Shown here in pieces: positions 1 through 8,847 of a stretch of 64,000 nucleotides of DNA (position 1 is its first letter; each line of letters opens with the position of its first letter). Position numbers and translations under genes: made by a program. The notes beneath the pieces were generated by a model. It searched no databases, was not told the DNA's origin, and worked only from the letters and a program-made list of their open reading frames with translations. The stretch lies in NCBI GenBank assembly GCA_903832055.1, contig CAILAC010000010.1:868001-932000 (forward strand), in the 5' to 3' direction. This stretch comes from an uncultured Acidobacteriota bacterium (GTDB lineage: Bacteria > Acidobacteriota > Terriglobia > Terriglobales > Acidobacteriaceae).

Positions 1-1194
1 ATTCATGCGGACGGGACTGCCGGCGATATTGCCCATGTGGAAGCCCAGCAGGCGGTCACGATGGCGGCCGTACCCGGCGGCTGGCTGGTCGGCACTGCGA
101 ATACGGGCAAGCTGTACCGGATTGCGGCGGGCGGCGGGAAGGACGCGCACTCCTACGCGAGCGATGTGCTGGATGCGGGCGCAATGGCGCGGTGGGGCCG
201 CATAGAAGTGGAGCCGGGTTCAAAGGGATATGAACTTTGGACGCGGTCAGGGAATGTGGAGCAGCCGACACGCTCGGCGAAGAACGTGGGCGGGGATTGG
301 GGCTGGAGTGATTGGCAGCCGGTTGCCGACGGCAAGGTCGCTTCGCCGACCGGACGGTATTTGCAGTGGAAGGTCGTGCTGGGCGATGGTGGTCTGGTCG
401 CCGGCGTAGGGGTGAATTACCTGCCGGTAAATTCCGCCCCGGTGGTTGACGACGTCGTGGTCGTGCCGGGCGCGCGGGTAGCGGCGCAACCCGTGGCAAC
501 CGGGCAGGCGCAGACGGTGACAATTGCTTTCCCAGGCGCATCGCAGGGAAATGTCAATTTCGACGGAAATGCAGCGGGCGCGACAGGGCCGATTCAAGCG
601 CAGAAAGACCGGACTGCGGTGACGGTGCGCTGGGCGGCACATGACGACAACGGCGACGACCTGCTTTATGACCTGTATCTGCGCGGCGATGGGGAACACG
701 CCTGGCGGCTGCTCAAAAAGGGCCTGACCGAGAAGGTGTACAGCTTTGACGGGGCTTCGCTGCCGGATGGCGGCTACACGGTGCGGGTGGTGGCAACCGA
801 TGCTCCTTCGCATGCGCCGGGCGCCGCGCTGGCGGGGGAGCTGGTGAGCGACCGGTTTGATCTGGACACCACGGCACCCGTGATTGGGGGGCTCAAGGCA
901 TCCTTTGTAAGCGGTAGAAAGCTTGCAGTGAGCTTTGAGGCGAAGGATGCGGCCTCAGCAATTGCGCATGCGGAGTATGCGGTCGATGCGGGGCCCTGGG
1001 TCTACGTGGAACCGGTGGGAGGGCTCTCAGACGCGCGCGAAGAGCGCTACGAAGTGGCGGTTCCCTTGCCTGCTTTGACCGACGGGGCGGCGGAACCCGA
1101 GCATCTGGTAACGGTGAGAGTGTATGACCGGCATGAGAATATGGCGGTCGCCAAAGTAGTGGTGCCTGAAGGCAGCGAGCAGCCAAAAAACTGA
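1..1194 (+). CDS. C-terminal part of a large beta-sandwich-rich protein (5' end outside window)
   Basis: The frame is open from the first base, so the gene starts upstream of the window; about 397 residues are visible. The N-terminal visible part (GGWLVGTANTGKLYRI) looks like the last blade of a beta-propeller. It is followed by a Trp-rich beta region (GWSDWQPV) and two stretches resembling Ig/Fn3-like sandwiches (HDDNGDDLLYDLYLRGDG and LDTTAPVIGGLKASF). No catalytic motif is seen. The next gene, a Lol-type permease, starts one base after the stop, so the two are probably co-transcribed and an envelope role is likely. The role is inferred from context only; I do not recognise a named family. 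Confidence 0.75.
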   Translation: MHADGTAGDIAHVEAQQAVTMAAVPGGWLVGTANTGKLYRIAAGGGKDAHSYASDVLDAGAMARWGRIEVEPGSKGYELWTRSGNVEQPTRSAKNVGGDWGWSDWQPVADGKVASPTGRYLQWKVVLGDGGLVAGVGVNYLPVNSAPVVDDVVVVPGARVAAQPVATGQAQTVTIAFPGASQGNVNFDGNAAGATGPIQAQKDRTAVTVRWAAHDDNGDDLLYDLYLRGDGEHAWRLLKKGLTEKVYSFDGASLPDGGYTVRVVATDAPSHAPGAALAGELVSDRFDLDTTAPVIGGLKASFVSGRKLAVSFEAKDAASAIAHAEYAVDAGPWVYVEPVGGLSDAREERYEVAVPLPALTDGAAEPEHLVTVRVYDRHENMAVAKVVVPEGSEQPKN

Positions 1195-1195
1195 T

Positions 1196-2443
1196 ATGCG
1201 CTTTGAGCTTTACATTGCGATGCGGTACCTGCGGGCGAAACGGCGTCAGGCTGTCGTTGGACTTGTGACGCTCATTTCTGTGACTGGGGTGGCTGCGGGC
1301 GTGGCTGCGCTGGTGGTGGCGCTGGCGATTACCAATGGCATGCGCCGGGATTTGCAGGACCGCCTGCTGGGCTCGACAGCCCATGTGGAACTGATGCGCG
1401 TCGAGAGCGACGGCATGCGCGATTGGCGCCCTTTGCTGGCGCGCCTCGGTGCGTTGCCCCATGTGACGGCAGCGGCCCCCGGAATGTATGGTCAGGTGCT
1501 GGTTTCGCGGGGGCCGAGAGCGGGTTTTGCGCTGATTAAAGGGGTGATTCCAGCACGCGAGCGGACGGTCAGCGACCTGCTCGGGATGGTAACTTCAGGG
1601 TCGGCCGCCGATCTGGAACCGGTAGTTGGACAGGCGAGCGCCGCAGATTTAGCACTTCCGCCGCTGGTCCTTGGCAAGGACCTGGCGGAGACGATCGGGG
1701 CGACGGTCGGGGATTCTGTGCTGGTGACCTCTCCGCAGGGAGAATTGACGCCGCTCGGGCTGACACCGCAATACCGGCGCTTTCGCGTCGCGGGCATCTT
1801 TCACTCGGGGTTTTACCAGTACGACGCGGCCATGGCCTTTTTGCGCCTCTCTGACGCGCAGCGGCTTTTCAGCGAGCCAGACCTGATTTCGGTGATCAGC
1901 TTCAAGGTGGATGACCTGTACCAGGCGGCGGCGGTGGGCAAGCAGATTGAGGCGGCGGCGGGCAAGGGCTTTCAGACGACAAACTGGATGGAAGCGAACC
2001 GCGAGCTGTTTCGCGCACTGGCTCTGGAGAAGGTGGTCACGTTCATCATCATTGGCCTGATCGTGCTGGTGGCCGCTCTGAACATCCTGATCGCGCTGAC
2101 CATGATGGTGATGGAGAAGACGCGCGATATTGCGGTGCTGATGAGTTTTGGCGTGCTGCCCGGGCAGGTCCGACGGATATTTCTCTTGCAGGGCCTGCTG
2201 ATCAGCGTCCTCGGAACTGCCGCAGGGCTGGTCGTCGGTTACCTGGCCTCGTGGGCTGGGGCGCATTACCATTTTCCGCTTTCTGCTGAAATTTACAGCA
2301 TTGATACGCTTCCTTTTGCCCCTGATTGGAAGGATGGCTTGCTGGTTGCGGCCGTCTCCATTGGCGTTTCGCTGCTGGCCACGCTCTATCCGTCTTCAAC
2401 GGCGGCGCGCATATTGCCGGCTGAGGCGCTGCGCTACGAGTAA
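1196..2443 (+). CDS. LolC/LolE-type ABC transporter permease (FtsX family)
   Basis: This 415-residue protein has the layout of lipoprotein-releasing permeases. There is one N-terminal membrane segment (about residues 21-45) after the family signature MRFELYIAMRYLRAKRR. A large periplasmic MacB_PCD-like domain (about 46-270) follows, then three C-terminal membrane segments of an FtsX domain (about 275-300, 320-345 and 380-405). LolCDE extracts lipoproteins from the inner membrane using ATP hydrolysed by LolD. No LolD-like ATPase lies next to it here, so its partner must be encoded upstream or elsewhere. The start ATG is one base after the previous stop. Length matches the family (about 400-415). 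Substrate assignment is inferred. Confidence 0.9.
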   Translation: MRFELYIAMRYLRAKRRQAVVGLVTLISVTGVAAGVAALVVALAITNGMRRDLQDRLLGSTAHVELMRVESDGMRDWRPLLARLGALPHVTAAAPGMYGQVLVSRGPRAGFALIKGVIPARERTVSDLLGMVTSGSAADLEPVVGQASAADLALPPLVLGKDLAETIGATVGDSVLVTSPQGELTPLGLTPQYRRFRVAGIFHSGFYQYDAAMAFLRLSDAQRLFSEPDLISVISFKVDDLYQAAAVGKQIEAAAGKGFQTTNWMEANRELFRALALEKVVTFIIIGLIVLVAALNILIALTMMVMEKTRDIAVLMSFGVLPGQVRRIFLLQGLLISVLGTAAGLVVGYLASWAGAHYHFPLSAEIYSIDTLPFAPDWKDGLLVAAVSIGVSLLATLYPSSTAARILPAEALRYE

Positions 2444-2562
2444 TTTTTGCCAAAGGTGATGACGGTCACGCGCATGGTCTGCAAATAGGGACTACTATTC
2501 AAACCACAGTTCAAATCAGCTGCCGGTTATCTTGTACCGACACCTGCACTGGGGGAGTTTCT

Positions 2563-2979
2563 ATGTTGAAGCCGTTGTTGCTGCTTTCCACGCTGATTTT
2601 GTCAGGATTCGGTCTGCTGCCCAAACCCAACCCAACAGCCTTTCCGCAGGATGCCCCTCCGGCGCCTGCCGCGACGACAAAGGCCAATCCGGTCAAAGTG
2701 ACGCCCGAGGGAATGGCCCGAGCCAAGAAGCAGTATGGGTATGACTGCGAAATGTGCCACGGGGCAACGGGCGACGGCAAAACCGACCTGGCCAAAGACA
2801 TGAAGCTGACACTGGTCGATCTGTCTGACCCAAAATCGCTCGCCGATGTGCAGGATGGCGCGATCTTTGACTTGATCAAGAATGGCAAGGACAAGATGCC
2901 GGGCGAGGGCGACCGCGCCAAGCCAGACGAGATCTGGAACCTCGTGCATTACGTTCGCGGACTGTCACAAACCAAGTAG
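2563..2979 (+). CDS. Small secreted c-type cytochrome
   Basis: The 138-residue protein begins with a hydrophobic export signal (about residues 1-20) and an Ala/Pro-rich linker. A single class I cytochrome c domain carries the haem-binding motif CEMCH (Cys62, Cys65, His66). A Met in the KDKMPG segment near residue 110 is the likely sixth haem ligand. It should act as a periplasmic electron carrier. The ATG is preceded by a G-rich ribosome site (GGGGGAG). It stands alone: a strong hairpin follows it, and the next gene is separated by about 240 bases. Its redox partner cannot be told from the neighbours. Confidence 0.9.
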   Translation: MLKPLLLLSTLILSGFGLLPKPNPTAFPQDAPPAPAATTKANPVKVTPEGMARAKKQYGYDCEMCHGATGDGKTDLAKDMKLTLVDLSDPKSLADVQDGAIFDLIKNGKDKMPGEGDRAKPDEIWNLVHYVRGLSQTK

Positions 2980-3019
2980 GGAGTCCGCAAGATCACCCCA
3001 GGCTTCTTATAGCGCTGTT

Positions 3020-3057
3020 GCCTCTGCTTGCCGAAGTGCTCGGCTGGCAGAGGCTTT
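3020..3057 (+). terminator. Rho-independent terminator-like hairpin after the cytochrome gene
   Basis: An 8-bp outer stem (GCCTCTGC/GCAGAGGC) encloses an inner 5-bp stem (GCCGA/TCGGC) and is followed by a short T run. A second T run (TTTTTT) lies about 18 bases on. The hairpin covers the first possible in-frame ATG of the galactosidase (3018), which argues against that codon as the start. Confidence 0.7.
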
Positions 3058-3218
3058 CGGCTGGTCGAAGCTCAATTTTTTCCGATAGCTTCCTGAAAAC
3101 TCCTGCTGGTTGCAGGTGCCCATGCTGCCTCTGTAACAAATTGTCACAATCCGGGCGCAATCCTGTGGGTCACTGCGATACTTGTCGGCACGCAGGATTT
3201 GTGCGGCTGGAGGGTGCT

Positions 3219-4910
3219 GTGCGGAAATCGTCACTGTTACTGTTTGTGCTGGGAACCACGATATCGGTTTCCACTTTTGTTGGGACTTTGCTCGGGCAGA
3301 GTGCTGCGACGGATATCTCTGGAACCTGGGTAGCGAAGGCCATGTCGCCCATGGGAGAGATGGAGATTGTCTACAAGCTGACAGTGAAGGACGGCAAAAT
3401 TACCGGCAGCCAGGGCCTCCCGTTCGGCGACTCGCCGATTGTGGATGGGGCGGTCCAGGGGGATGCTTTTCATTTCACTGTCGCGCTGGAAATGTTTGGG
3501 GACATCCAAAAGAAAGACGTCACGGGGAAGATTGTAGGCGATACGCTCGTCCTGACACCGGCCATGCCGGGTCCACCACCGGGGATGGGGCCGGGTGGAC
3601 CCCCTCCAGGCGGGCCTGAGGCAGCGCCGGGCGGAGGGCCCGGTGAAGGGCCAGGACCGGGGCCAGCACCGGGGCCTGCCGGAGCTCCCGGCGGTGGTTT
3701 TCACATGGGCGAAGTTGTGGCCAGGCGTGGCTCGGCAGCGGTCTCCTATCGCGCTTCTTCCGTGGATTATGCAACTTTGCCCAAGGTGGCGTTGCCGGCT
3801 TTGAAGGCGTTGCCGGCGAACGGGCTTGCCCAGACTCCACCGATGGGCTGGAATAGCTGGAATAAGTTTCAAACTCACATTGACGACAAGACCGTGCGGG
3901 AGATTGCCGATGCGATGTCTTCAGAGGGTATGAAAGAAGCGGGATATCGCTTCGTGATTATCGACGACGGCTGGCAGGGTGCGCGAGGGGCCGACGGCGT
4001 GCTCAGCCCGAATCCCAACTTCCCGGATATGAAGGCGCTGGCCCAATATGTCCATGGAAAGGGGTTGCTGCTGGGAATCTATTCGTCACCCGGACCGCGG
4101 ACATGTGGTGGATTTGAGGGCAGCTATGGGCACGAGGAGCAGGACGCCAAGATGTATGCAACCTGGGATGTGGACTATCTGAAATATGACTGGTGCAGCG
4201 CTTCACGAATCTGGAAGGACGAAGACATGCAGGCCGCATACCAGAAAATGGGCGAAGCTCTGCAGTCGGCGACACTCAGCACCGGCCGTCCGATTGAGTA
4301 TGCGCTCTGCCAATATGGCAGGGCGAAGGTTGAGACTTGGGGACCGAAGGTTGGGGCTAACCTGTGGCGGACGACCGGGGATATCCGTGACCAATATGAC
4401 TCCATGGCCAGGATTGGGTTTGCGCAGACTGCACTGGCCGCATTTGCGGGGCCGGGACACTGGAACGATCCGGACATGCTGGAAGTGGGCAACGGAGGCA
4501 TGACGACGGAGGAGTATCGCACGCATTTCAGCCTTTGGGCCCTGATTGCGGCTCCGCTCATTGCGGGCAACGATACGAGGAGCATGTCGCCGGAGATAGC
4601 TCAAATTCTGTTGAACCGGGAGGTAATTGCCATCGATCAGGATCCGCTGGGCAAAGCCGGAACTCAAATTGCGGCTCGCGGAGACATCGTGATTTGGAGC
4701 AAGCTGTTGGGTTCAGGCGATGTGGCGGTCGGGATCTTCAATACCGGCAAGTCAGCGATGCAAGGCTCTGTGATGTGGAAGGACCTGGGCTGGTCAGGTA
4801 GCCATTCTGTTCGTGATCTATGGGCACATGCGGATAAAGGGTCTCTTGCCGGTGGCTACTCAGCGACAGTGCAGCCCCACGGAGTGGTGATGCTGCGGGT
4901 GAGCAAGTAA
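3219..4910 (+). CDS. Secreted GH27-family alpha-galactosidase (melibiase) with N-terminal accessory domain
   Basis: The enzyme should hydrolyse terminal alpha-galactosides. I chose GTG 3219 because it follows GGAGGG by four bases and gives a clean signal peptide (residues 1 to about 25). The longer frame from 3018 would put about 67 Cys-rich, signal-disrupting residues in front and start inside a hairpin. A beta-sandwich-like domain (about 28-115) is joined by a Pro/Gly-rich linker (about 115-160) to the GH27 barrel, which starts at TPPMGWNSWNKF. The catalytic nucleophile is Asp324 in KYDWC and the acid/base is Asp388 in RTTGDI. A C-terminal beta domain follows. Length is 563 residues. The enzyme family is certain; the accessory domain is not recognised. 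Confidence 0.93.
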   Translation: MRKSSLLLFVLGTTISVSTFVGTLLGQSAATDISGTWVAKAMSPMGEMEIVYKLTVKDGKITGSQGLPFGDSPIVDGAVQGDAFHFTVALEMFGDIQKKDVTGKIVGDTLVLTPAMPGPPPGMGPGGPPPGGPEAAPGGGPGEGPGPGPAPGPAGAPGGGFHMGEVVARRGSAAVSYRASSVDYATLPKVALPALKALPANGLAQTPPMGWNSWNKFQTHIDDKTVREIADAMSSEGMKEAGYRFVIIDDGWQGARGADGVLSPNPNFPDMKALAQYVHGKGLLLGIYSSPGPRTCGGFEGSYGHEEQDAKMYATWDVDYLKYDWCSASRIWKDEDMQAAYQKMGEALQSATLSTGRPIEYALCQYGRAKVETWGPKVGANLWRTTGDIRDQYDSMARIGFAQTALAAFAGPGHWNDPDMLEVGNGGMTTEEYRTHFSLWALIAAPLIAGNDTRSMSPEIAQILLNREVIAIDQDPLGKAGTQIAARGDIVIWSKLLGSGDVAVGIFNTGKSAMQGSVMWKDLGWSGSHSVRDLWAHADKGSLAGGYSATVQPHGVVMLRVSK

Positions 4911-4918
4911 CTGAAGGC

Positions 4919-5119
4919 CTAGCGCGGGGTGATGATGCCGCCGACAGCGTGCCGAGGCGGTAGCAGGATGCCACGGTGGTCTGTGACGCCTGTTGATTGA
5001 GTGGTAGCCCGACTCGTATCCGGGATGAGCTTGCCGCCACAGGCTGGGCAATTGGCGCCGGGTGACTGCAGGTGCACGACCTGGGCGTGGCATTTCTGGC
5101 AGATCAATGATGTGTTCAC
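4919..5119 (-). CDS. Small zinc-ribbon-like protein
   Basis: This 66-residue frame has two CxxC pairs (CQKCH and CPACGG) spaced as in a zinc ribbon. The remaining 35 residues are polar. It is convergent with the galactosidase gene, with eight bases between the stops. The only early start in frame is GTG 5119, which has no Shine-Dalgarno but has a -10-like TAATCT ending six bases upstream, so a leaderless transcript is possible. The metal site supports a real gene; the short length and weak start keep confidence moderate. Function is unknown, possibly nucleic-acid or protein binding. Confidence 0.5.
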   Translation of the reverse strand: MNTSLICQKCHAQVVHLQSPGANCPACGGKLIPDTSRATTQSTGVTDHRGILLPPRHAVGGIITPR

Positions 5120-5197
5120 GATTTGAGATTACACCGCACAGCCTTATGCCAGAGGTTTGTGAAGACAAGATTCACGGGCGGTTTTTCAGCCTGCCTG

Positions 5198-5203
5198 TAG
5201 ACT
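5198..5203 (+). promoter_or_regulatory. -10-like hexamer TAGACT just upstream of the HAD gene start
   Basis: TAGACT ends seven bases before ATG 5211 and no Shine-Dalgarno lies between, so transcription could begin at or next to the start codon. Confidence 0.4.
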
Positions 5204-5210
5204 TGTCTCT

Positions 5211-6137
5211 ATGGACTTTTCTCTTTTTCCTCATAAGCGAAATGGTTTTGAAGCGCCCATCCGGCTGGTGGCGATTGATATGGATGGGACGCTGCTGCCT
5301 GATTTTTCGACGGTAGTGAGCGACCGCAACCGCCGCGCCCTGCGCGAGGCGCAGGAGGCCGGCATCGTTGTGGCCATCGCGACCGGTCGCCGGCAGGCAT
5401 TTACCGCGCCTCTGCTGGAGGGCATCGGGCTGCGAGCGGATACGCCGCTGATTACGTCCAATGGTGCAGTCACGCGAGATTTTTCAGGCCTGCGATATGA
5501 CGTGACGCGCCTGAATCCGGCAACCGCGCGGGCGCTTTGCCGGGTGACGGAGGGGTTAGGTTTGCTGGTTTTTACGCTGGACAAAGCCACCCGCCCCGAC
5601 CTGATTGTTGAGGATATTGCGCGGGCGCGTGGAACGCTCGCCAAGTGGGTGGAGTCCAACAAGCATTCAATTGCGGTGGTCAAGCCAATTGAAGACGCGC
5701 TGGGCGACGAGGTCGATTTGATTCAGGGCATGGCTGCGGGAACGATTCGAGAGATGATCGAGGCCGAGCAGCGGCTGAAGGATTGCGACTTTGCCGGGGA
5801 GTTCGAGTGCATTCGAACGGCGTACCCGGGCAACGATCTCTCGATTCTGGATTTGCTGCCGAAAGGGGTTTCAAAGAGCTCAGCGCTGGCCCGTCTGGCA
5901 GCACGGCTGGGCTTTGCCCAGGAAGAAACAATGGCCATCGGCGACAACTGGAACGACGAAACCATGCTCGACTGGGCGGGAACCGGAGTGCTGATGGGCA
6001 ATGCTACCAGCGAACTTCGCATGCTGGCCCCCGAGCGCGGGTGGCATGTGGGCCCGACAAACAAGGAAGACGGCGTGGCGGTAATGCTGGAGCGTGCAAT
6101 GGCGGTGCTGGCTGCTGCGGGCTCTGGTAGAGTTTGA
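5211..6137 (+). CDS. Cof-type HAD-superfamily phosphatase
   Basis: The 308-residue protein is a haloacid-dehalogenase-type hydrolase of the Cof (class IIB) group. Motif I is DMDGT (Asp23 nucleophile, Asp25 acid). The C-terminal Mg-binding motif is GDNWNDETM, and an alpha/beta cap lies between them (about residues 100-220). Such enzymes dephosphorylate sugar phosphates, nucleotides or cofactors; the substrate cannot be read from the sequence. The following transglycosylase gene overlaps its stop codon, so the two are co-transcribed. Confidence 0.93.
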   Translation: MDFSLFPHKRNGFEAPIRLVAIDMDGTLLPDFSTVVSDRNRRALREAQEAGIVVAIATGRRQAFTAPLLEGIGLRADTPLITSNGAVTRDFSGLRYDVTRLNPATARALCRVTEGLGLLVFTLDKATRPDLIVEDIARARGTLAKWVESNKHSIAVVKPIEDALGDEVDLIQGMAAGTIREMIEAEQRLKDCDFAGEFECIRTAYPGNDLSILDLLPKGVSKSSALARLAARLGFAQEETMAIGDNWNDETMLDWAGTGVLMGNATSELRMLAPERGWHVGPTNKEDGVAVMLERAMAVLAAAGSGRV

Positions 6138-6931
6138 ACGTGCGCACGGCTGGCCCCTCAAAATCGGCGATCTGCCTGGCTGCTGCCGGGCTGGCCGCGA
6201 TGCTGTGCCTGGCCCCGGACGCCCATGCTGGTGAACGGCTGACCCTGGCGAATGGATTTGATGTGGTTTGCGACCACCATGCAGTGGTTGACGGCAGGGT
6301 TCGCGTATATCTAAAGGCCGCAAAACCGGACTATTTTGAATTGAAGCCGGAGGACCTGCAGGCCGTCGAAGTGGTGCCGGACGCACCTGCTTTGCTCGAT
6401 TCAACGGTGGCGAAACCGGTGGCAGCCGCTTCCGTCGCCAAAAAAGACTTGCAATTGACGGCTGCTGACCTGCACCAGTTGCTGGCCAAGGCCGGTCTGG
6501 AGCACAACGTCGATGAGGATTTGCTGGCCAGCCTGGTAAAGGCAGAGAGCGGCGGCCAGGTACGCGCCAGAAGCCGCGCCGGGGCGCAGGGGCTGATGCA
6601 GCTGATGCCGGCAACGGCGGCAGATCTCGGCGTGGCCGACAGCCTTGCTCCCGAACAGAATGTGCGCGGCGGCACGGCGTATCTTGACAGCCTGCTGACG
6701 CGCTACCACGACAACATTGCGCTGGCGCTGGCGGCCTACAACGCCGGGCCGGCGGCGGTGGACAAGTACCGGGGCATACCGCCTTACGCAGAGACGCGGG
6801 CGTATGTGGCGCGGGTCATTCATGAATTTAACCGGCGAGTCAGGGCACGCGTGAAGGCGCAGCAGCGGGATTCTGACCGGACCGGAACCGCGCTGGTGGC
6901 GATGAAATCTGAAAGGGTTGGGCACGAGTGA
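6134..6931 (+). CDS. Lytic transglycosylase (SLT family)
   Basis: The 265-residue protein cleaves the glycan strand of peptidoglycan with formation of anhydro-muramic ends. A signal peptide covers about residues 1-32, followed by an unassigned domain (33-105) and the SLT domain (about 112-235). The catalytic glutamate is Glu138 in VKAESGG, with the family motifs GLMQLMP and ALAAYNAG. The start is TTG 6134 or GTG 6140, both overlapping or touching the HAD stop. The GGTAGAG upstream can serve as ribosome site. The C-terminus is basic. The next gene starts in the GTGA overlap, making a three-gene unit. Confidence 0.92.
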   Translation: MNVRTAGPSKSAICLAAAGLAAMLCLAPDAHAGERLTLANGFDVVCDHHAVVDGRVRVYLKAAKPDYFELKPEDLQAVEVVPDAPALLDSTVAKPVAAASVAKKDLQLTAADLHQLLAKAGLEHNVDEDLLASLVKAESGGQVRARSRAGAQGLMQLMPATAADLGVADSLAPEQNVRGGTAYLDSLLTRYHDNIALALAAYNAGPAAVDKYRGIPPYAETRAYVARVIHEFNRRVRARVKAQQRDSDRTGTALVAMKSERVGHE

Positions 6932-8010
6932 AGAGTGGCAAGCTGATTTTGGGAGTGGTGGTTCTGGCGTTGCTGGTGGGTTGCGGAGTCTGGGCTTATT
7001 TCCACGTGACTTTCAGCTTTGCGAACTTCAAATCGCAGCTTTTGCTGGCAGACTGGCGCCGCATCGGGTTTGCGCTGGGGTGCATCTATCTGGGCTACGT
7101 GTTTCGCGGAGTACGGTGGGCGCTGCTGATCCGGCCAAACAAGAAGATTCCGCTGTTTTCGCTGGTTGGCACGCAGGTGATCGGCTTCACTTCGATTGCG
7201 CTGGTGGGCCGCGTGGCCGATCTGGCGCGACCGTACATGGTTTCAAAGAAAACGGGCCTGCCACTGAGCTCGCAGATTGCGGTGTACATCGTGGAGCGGC
7301 TCTTTGATGCGGGAGCGATGGCGCTGATCTTCTCTTCGGTAATTTTGCTGGCCCCGGTGCTGTCGCCCGACAGTCCCCTGCCGCATGCTGAGGTGTTCAA
7401 AAAAGTCGGCTATTACGGGCTGGCAGGAACTGTGGCGGGCGCGCTGTTTCTGGTCATGGTGAGGCTTGCCGGTGACGCGGTGGCAAGCTTTTTTGAGGGC
7501 ATGATCGGCGTCGTTTCCAAGGGATTTGGACACGCGGTCGGCGAGAAGATTCGCGGCTTTCGCACCGGCCTGAACACGCTGCGGTCGTTGAAGGACCTGG
7601 CCGTAACGCTGGGCCTTTCGCTGGGCATGTGGGCGCTGATTACGCTGGCCTACCTGAACACCGCCAAGGCCTTTACGGCGAGCCCGCAACTGGCCTCGAT
7701 GACGCTGGCCAAATGCATGGTGCTGCTGGTTTTCAGTGGCGGCGCGAGTGTGGTTCAGTTGCCGATTCTTGGCTGGTTTACGCAGATTGGGCTGGTGGCG
7801 GCGGCGATGTCGAGCCTGTTCCAGGTAGCTCCCGAACCGGCCACAGCCTGCGCAGCGATGCTGCTGATTGTGACTTTTCTGGGCGTGATTCCGGTAGGCC
7901 TGATCTGGGCGCAGATTGAGCATGTGAGCCTGCGCAAGGTAGCGGCCGAGAGCGAGCATGCCGGGGAAGTGGAGCTTGAGTCGGTAGCAGAGGAACCGGG
8001 TCAGGCGTGA
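6928..8010 (+). CDS. Lysylphosphatidylglycerol-synthase-TM/UPF0104 family membrane protein
   Basis: This 360-residue integral membrane protein has about eight hydrophobic segments and the conserved motif GCIYLGYVFRGVRW of the flippase-like YbhN/AglD group. It lacks the soluble catalytic domain of MprF, so it is more likely a lipid or glycolipid translocation protein than an aminoacyl-lipid synthase. The GTG start overlaps the upstream stop by four bases (GTGA), which shows translational coupling to the transglycosylase. The C-terminal tail is acidic. Substrate is unknown. Confidence 0.88.
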   Translation: MKSGKLILGVVVLALLVGCGVWAYFHVTFSFANFKSQLLLADWRRIGFALGCIYLGYVFRGVRWALLIRPNKKIPLFSLVGTQVIGFTSIALVGRVADLARPYMVSKKTGLPLSSQIAVYIVERLFDAGAMALIFSSVILLAPVLSPDSPLPHAEVFKKVGYYGLAGTVAGALFLVMVRLAGDAVASFFEGMIGVVSKGFGHAVGEKIRGFRTGLNTLRSLKDLAVTLGLSLGMWALITLAYLNTAKAFTASPQLASMTLAKCMVLLVFSGGASVVQLPILGWFTQIGLVAAAMSSLFQVAPEPATACAAMLLIVTFLGVIPVGLIWAQIEHVSLRKVAAESEHAGEVELESVAEEPGQA

Positions 8011-8026
8011 TTTTCGCGACTCGTGA

Positions 8027-8032
8027 TAGATT
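8027..8032 (+). promoter_or_regulatory. -10-like hexamer TAGATT of the UPF0175/DUF3368 pair
   Basis: TAGATT ends exactly six bases before ATG 8039, with no Shine-Dalgarno in between. A leaderless mRNA is the simplest reading. Confidence 0.4.
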
Positions 8033-8038
8033 CTCGGT

Positions 8039-8323
8039 ATGCAGGTGATCCTTGAAATCCCGGACGATATGGCCGAGTTGCTTGTCTCCAAGGGGCAAGA
8101 TCCAAGTCGCGCCATGCTTGAGGCGTTGGCTATTGAGGGCTACCGTTCAGGCACCTTGAGTCCGCTTCAGACCCGGCTTCTGCTCGGCTTCGAAACTCGT
8201 TATGAGTTCGAAGGATTTCTCAAAGATCATCAGGTTTGGGAGAATGCTTACGACCTGAATGACCTGGAAGAGGACCGCGAAACGATGCAACAGGTTTTAG
8301 CGGAAAACCGCCTGCGGGCATAA
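8039..8323 (+). CDS. UPF0175-family antitoxin
   Basis: The 94-residue protein matches the UPF0175 family, with N-terminal EIPDDM, a central helical DNA-binding-like segment (SRAMLEALAIEGYRSGTLS) and the family core LLGFETRYEFEGFLKDH. UPF0175 proteins are usually paired with DUF3368 PIN-domain toxins, and one starts four bases after this stop. It is expected to bind and silence the toxin and to repress the shared promoter. Base usage is less GC-biased than in neighbouring genes, consistent with a mobile toxin-antitoxin module. Confidence 0.88.
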   Translation: MQVILEIPDDMAELLVSKGQDPSRAMLEALAIEGYRSGTLSPLQTRLLLGFETRYEFEGFLKDHQVWENAYDLNDLEEDRETMQQVLAENRLRA

Positions 8324-8327
8324 TGGA

Positions 8328-8801
8328 ATGGTTGTAGTAGCCGATACCACTCCTCTCAATCATCTTGTCCTCATCGAACAGATCGATCTTTTGCGGGTAC
8401 TCTACCAACGTGTGCTGATCCCACAAGCAGTCCTGCGTGAGCTGCACCATTCCAACGCCCCTCTGGTCGTTCGAAAGTGGGTTTCTGCCCTACCCGAATG
8501 GTGTGAGGTTCGCGACCTCGTTTCTACTCCAGACGCCCTTTTGAATTTGCTCGACGCCGGAGAGCGGGATGCGATCCAGCTTGCTCTCGATAACGGCCTC
8601 AACATACTGCTTCTGGATGAGATCAAGGGCCGACGCGAAGCTCAGCGTCGAGGCCTTAGGGTCACGGGAACGCTTTCCATCCTTGAGACCGCAGCGCAAT
8701 TGGGTTTGATCGACTTTCGCTTTGCACTCCAATGTCTAGAAGAAACCAAGTTTCGAGTTTCAGTGAGACTTCGCGACGAATTTCTCCGGCGCAATCCTTG
8801 A
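8328..8801 (+). CDS. DUF3368 PIN-like toxin
   Basis: This 157-residue protein is a DUF3368 (PIN-like) putative ribonuclease. It starts with ADTTPLNHL, where Asp6 is a metal ligand, continues with the DAGERDAIQLA segment carrying central acidic residues, and has LLLDEIKGRREAQRRG as the last acidic site. These acidic positions match a PIN active centre that cuts RNA. It directly follows the UPF0175 antitoxin gene. The target RNA is unknown. Length is typical for the family. Confidence 0.88.
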   Translation: MVVVADTTPLNHLVLIEQIDLLRVLYQRVLIPQAVLRELHHSNAPLVVRKWVSALPEWCEVRDLVSTPDALLNLLDAGERDAIQLALDNGLNILLLDEIKGRREAQRRGLRVTGTLSILETAAQLGLIDFRFALQCLEETKFRVSVRLRDEFLRRNP

Positions 8802-8847
8802 GAGGGGCTGGTGTGCTCACAGGCGATCTTACACTCCTTCGACACGC

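Noticed and set aside
3018-3218. 67-residue Cys-rich N-terminal extension of the GH27 galactosidase
   Set aside because: The upstream ATG lies in a terminator hairpin, and the signal peptide plus GGAGGG site mark GTG 3219 as the start.
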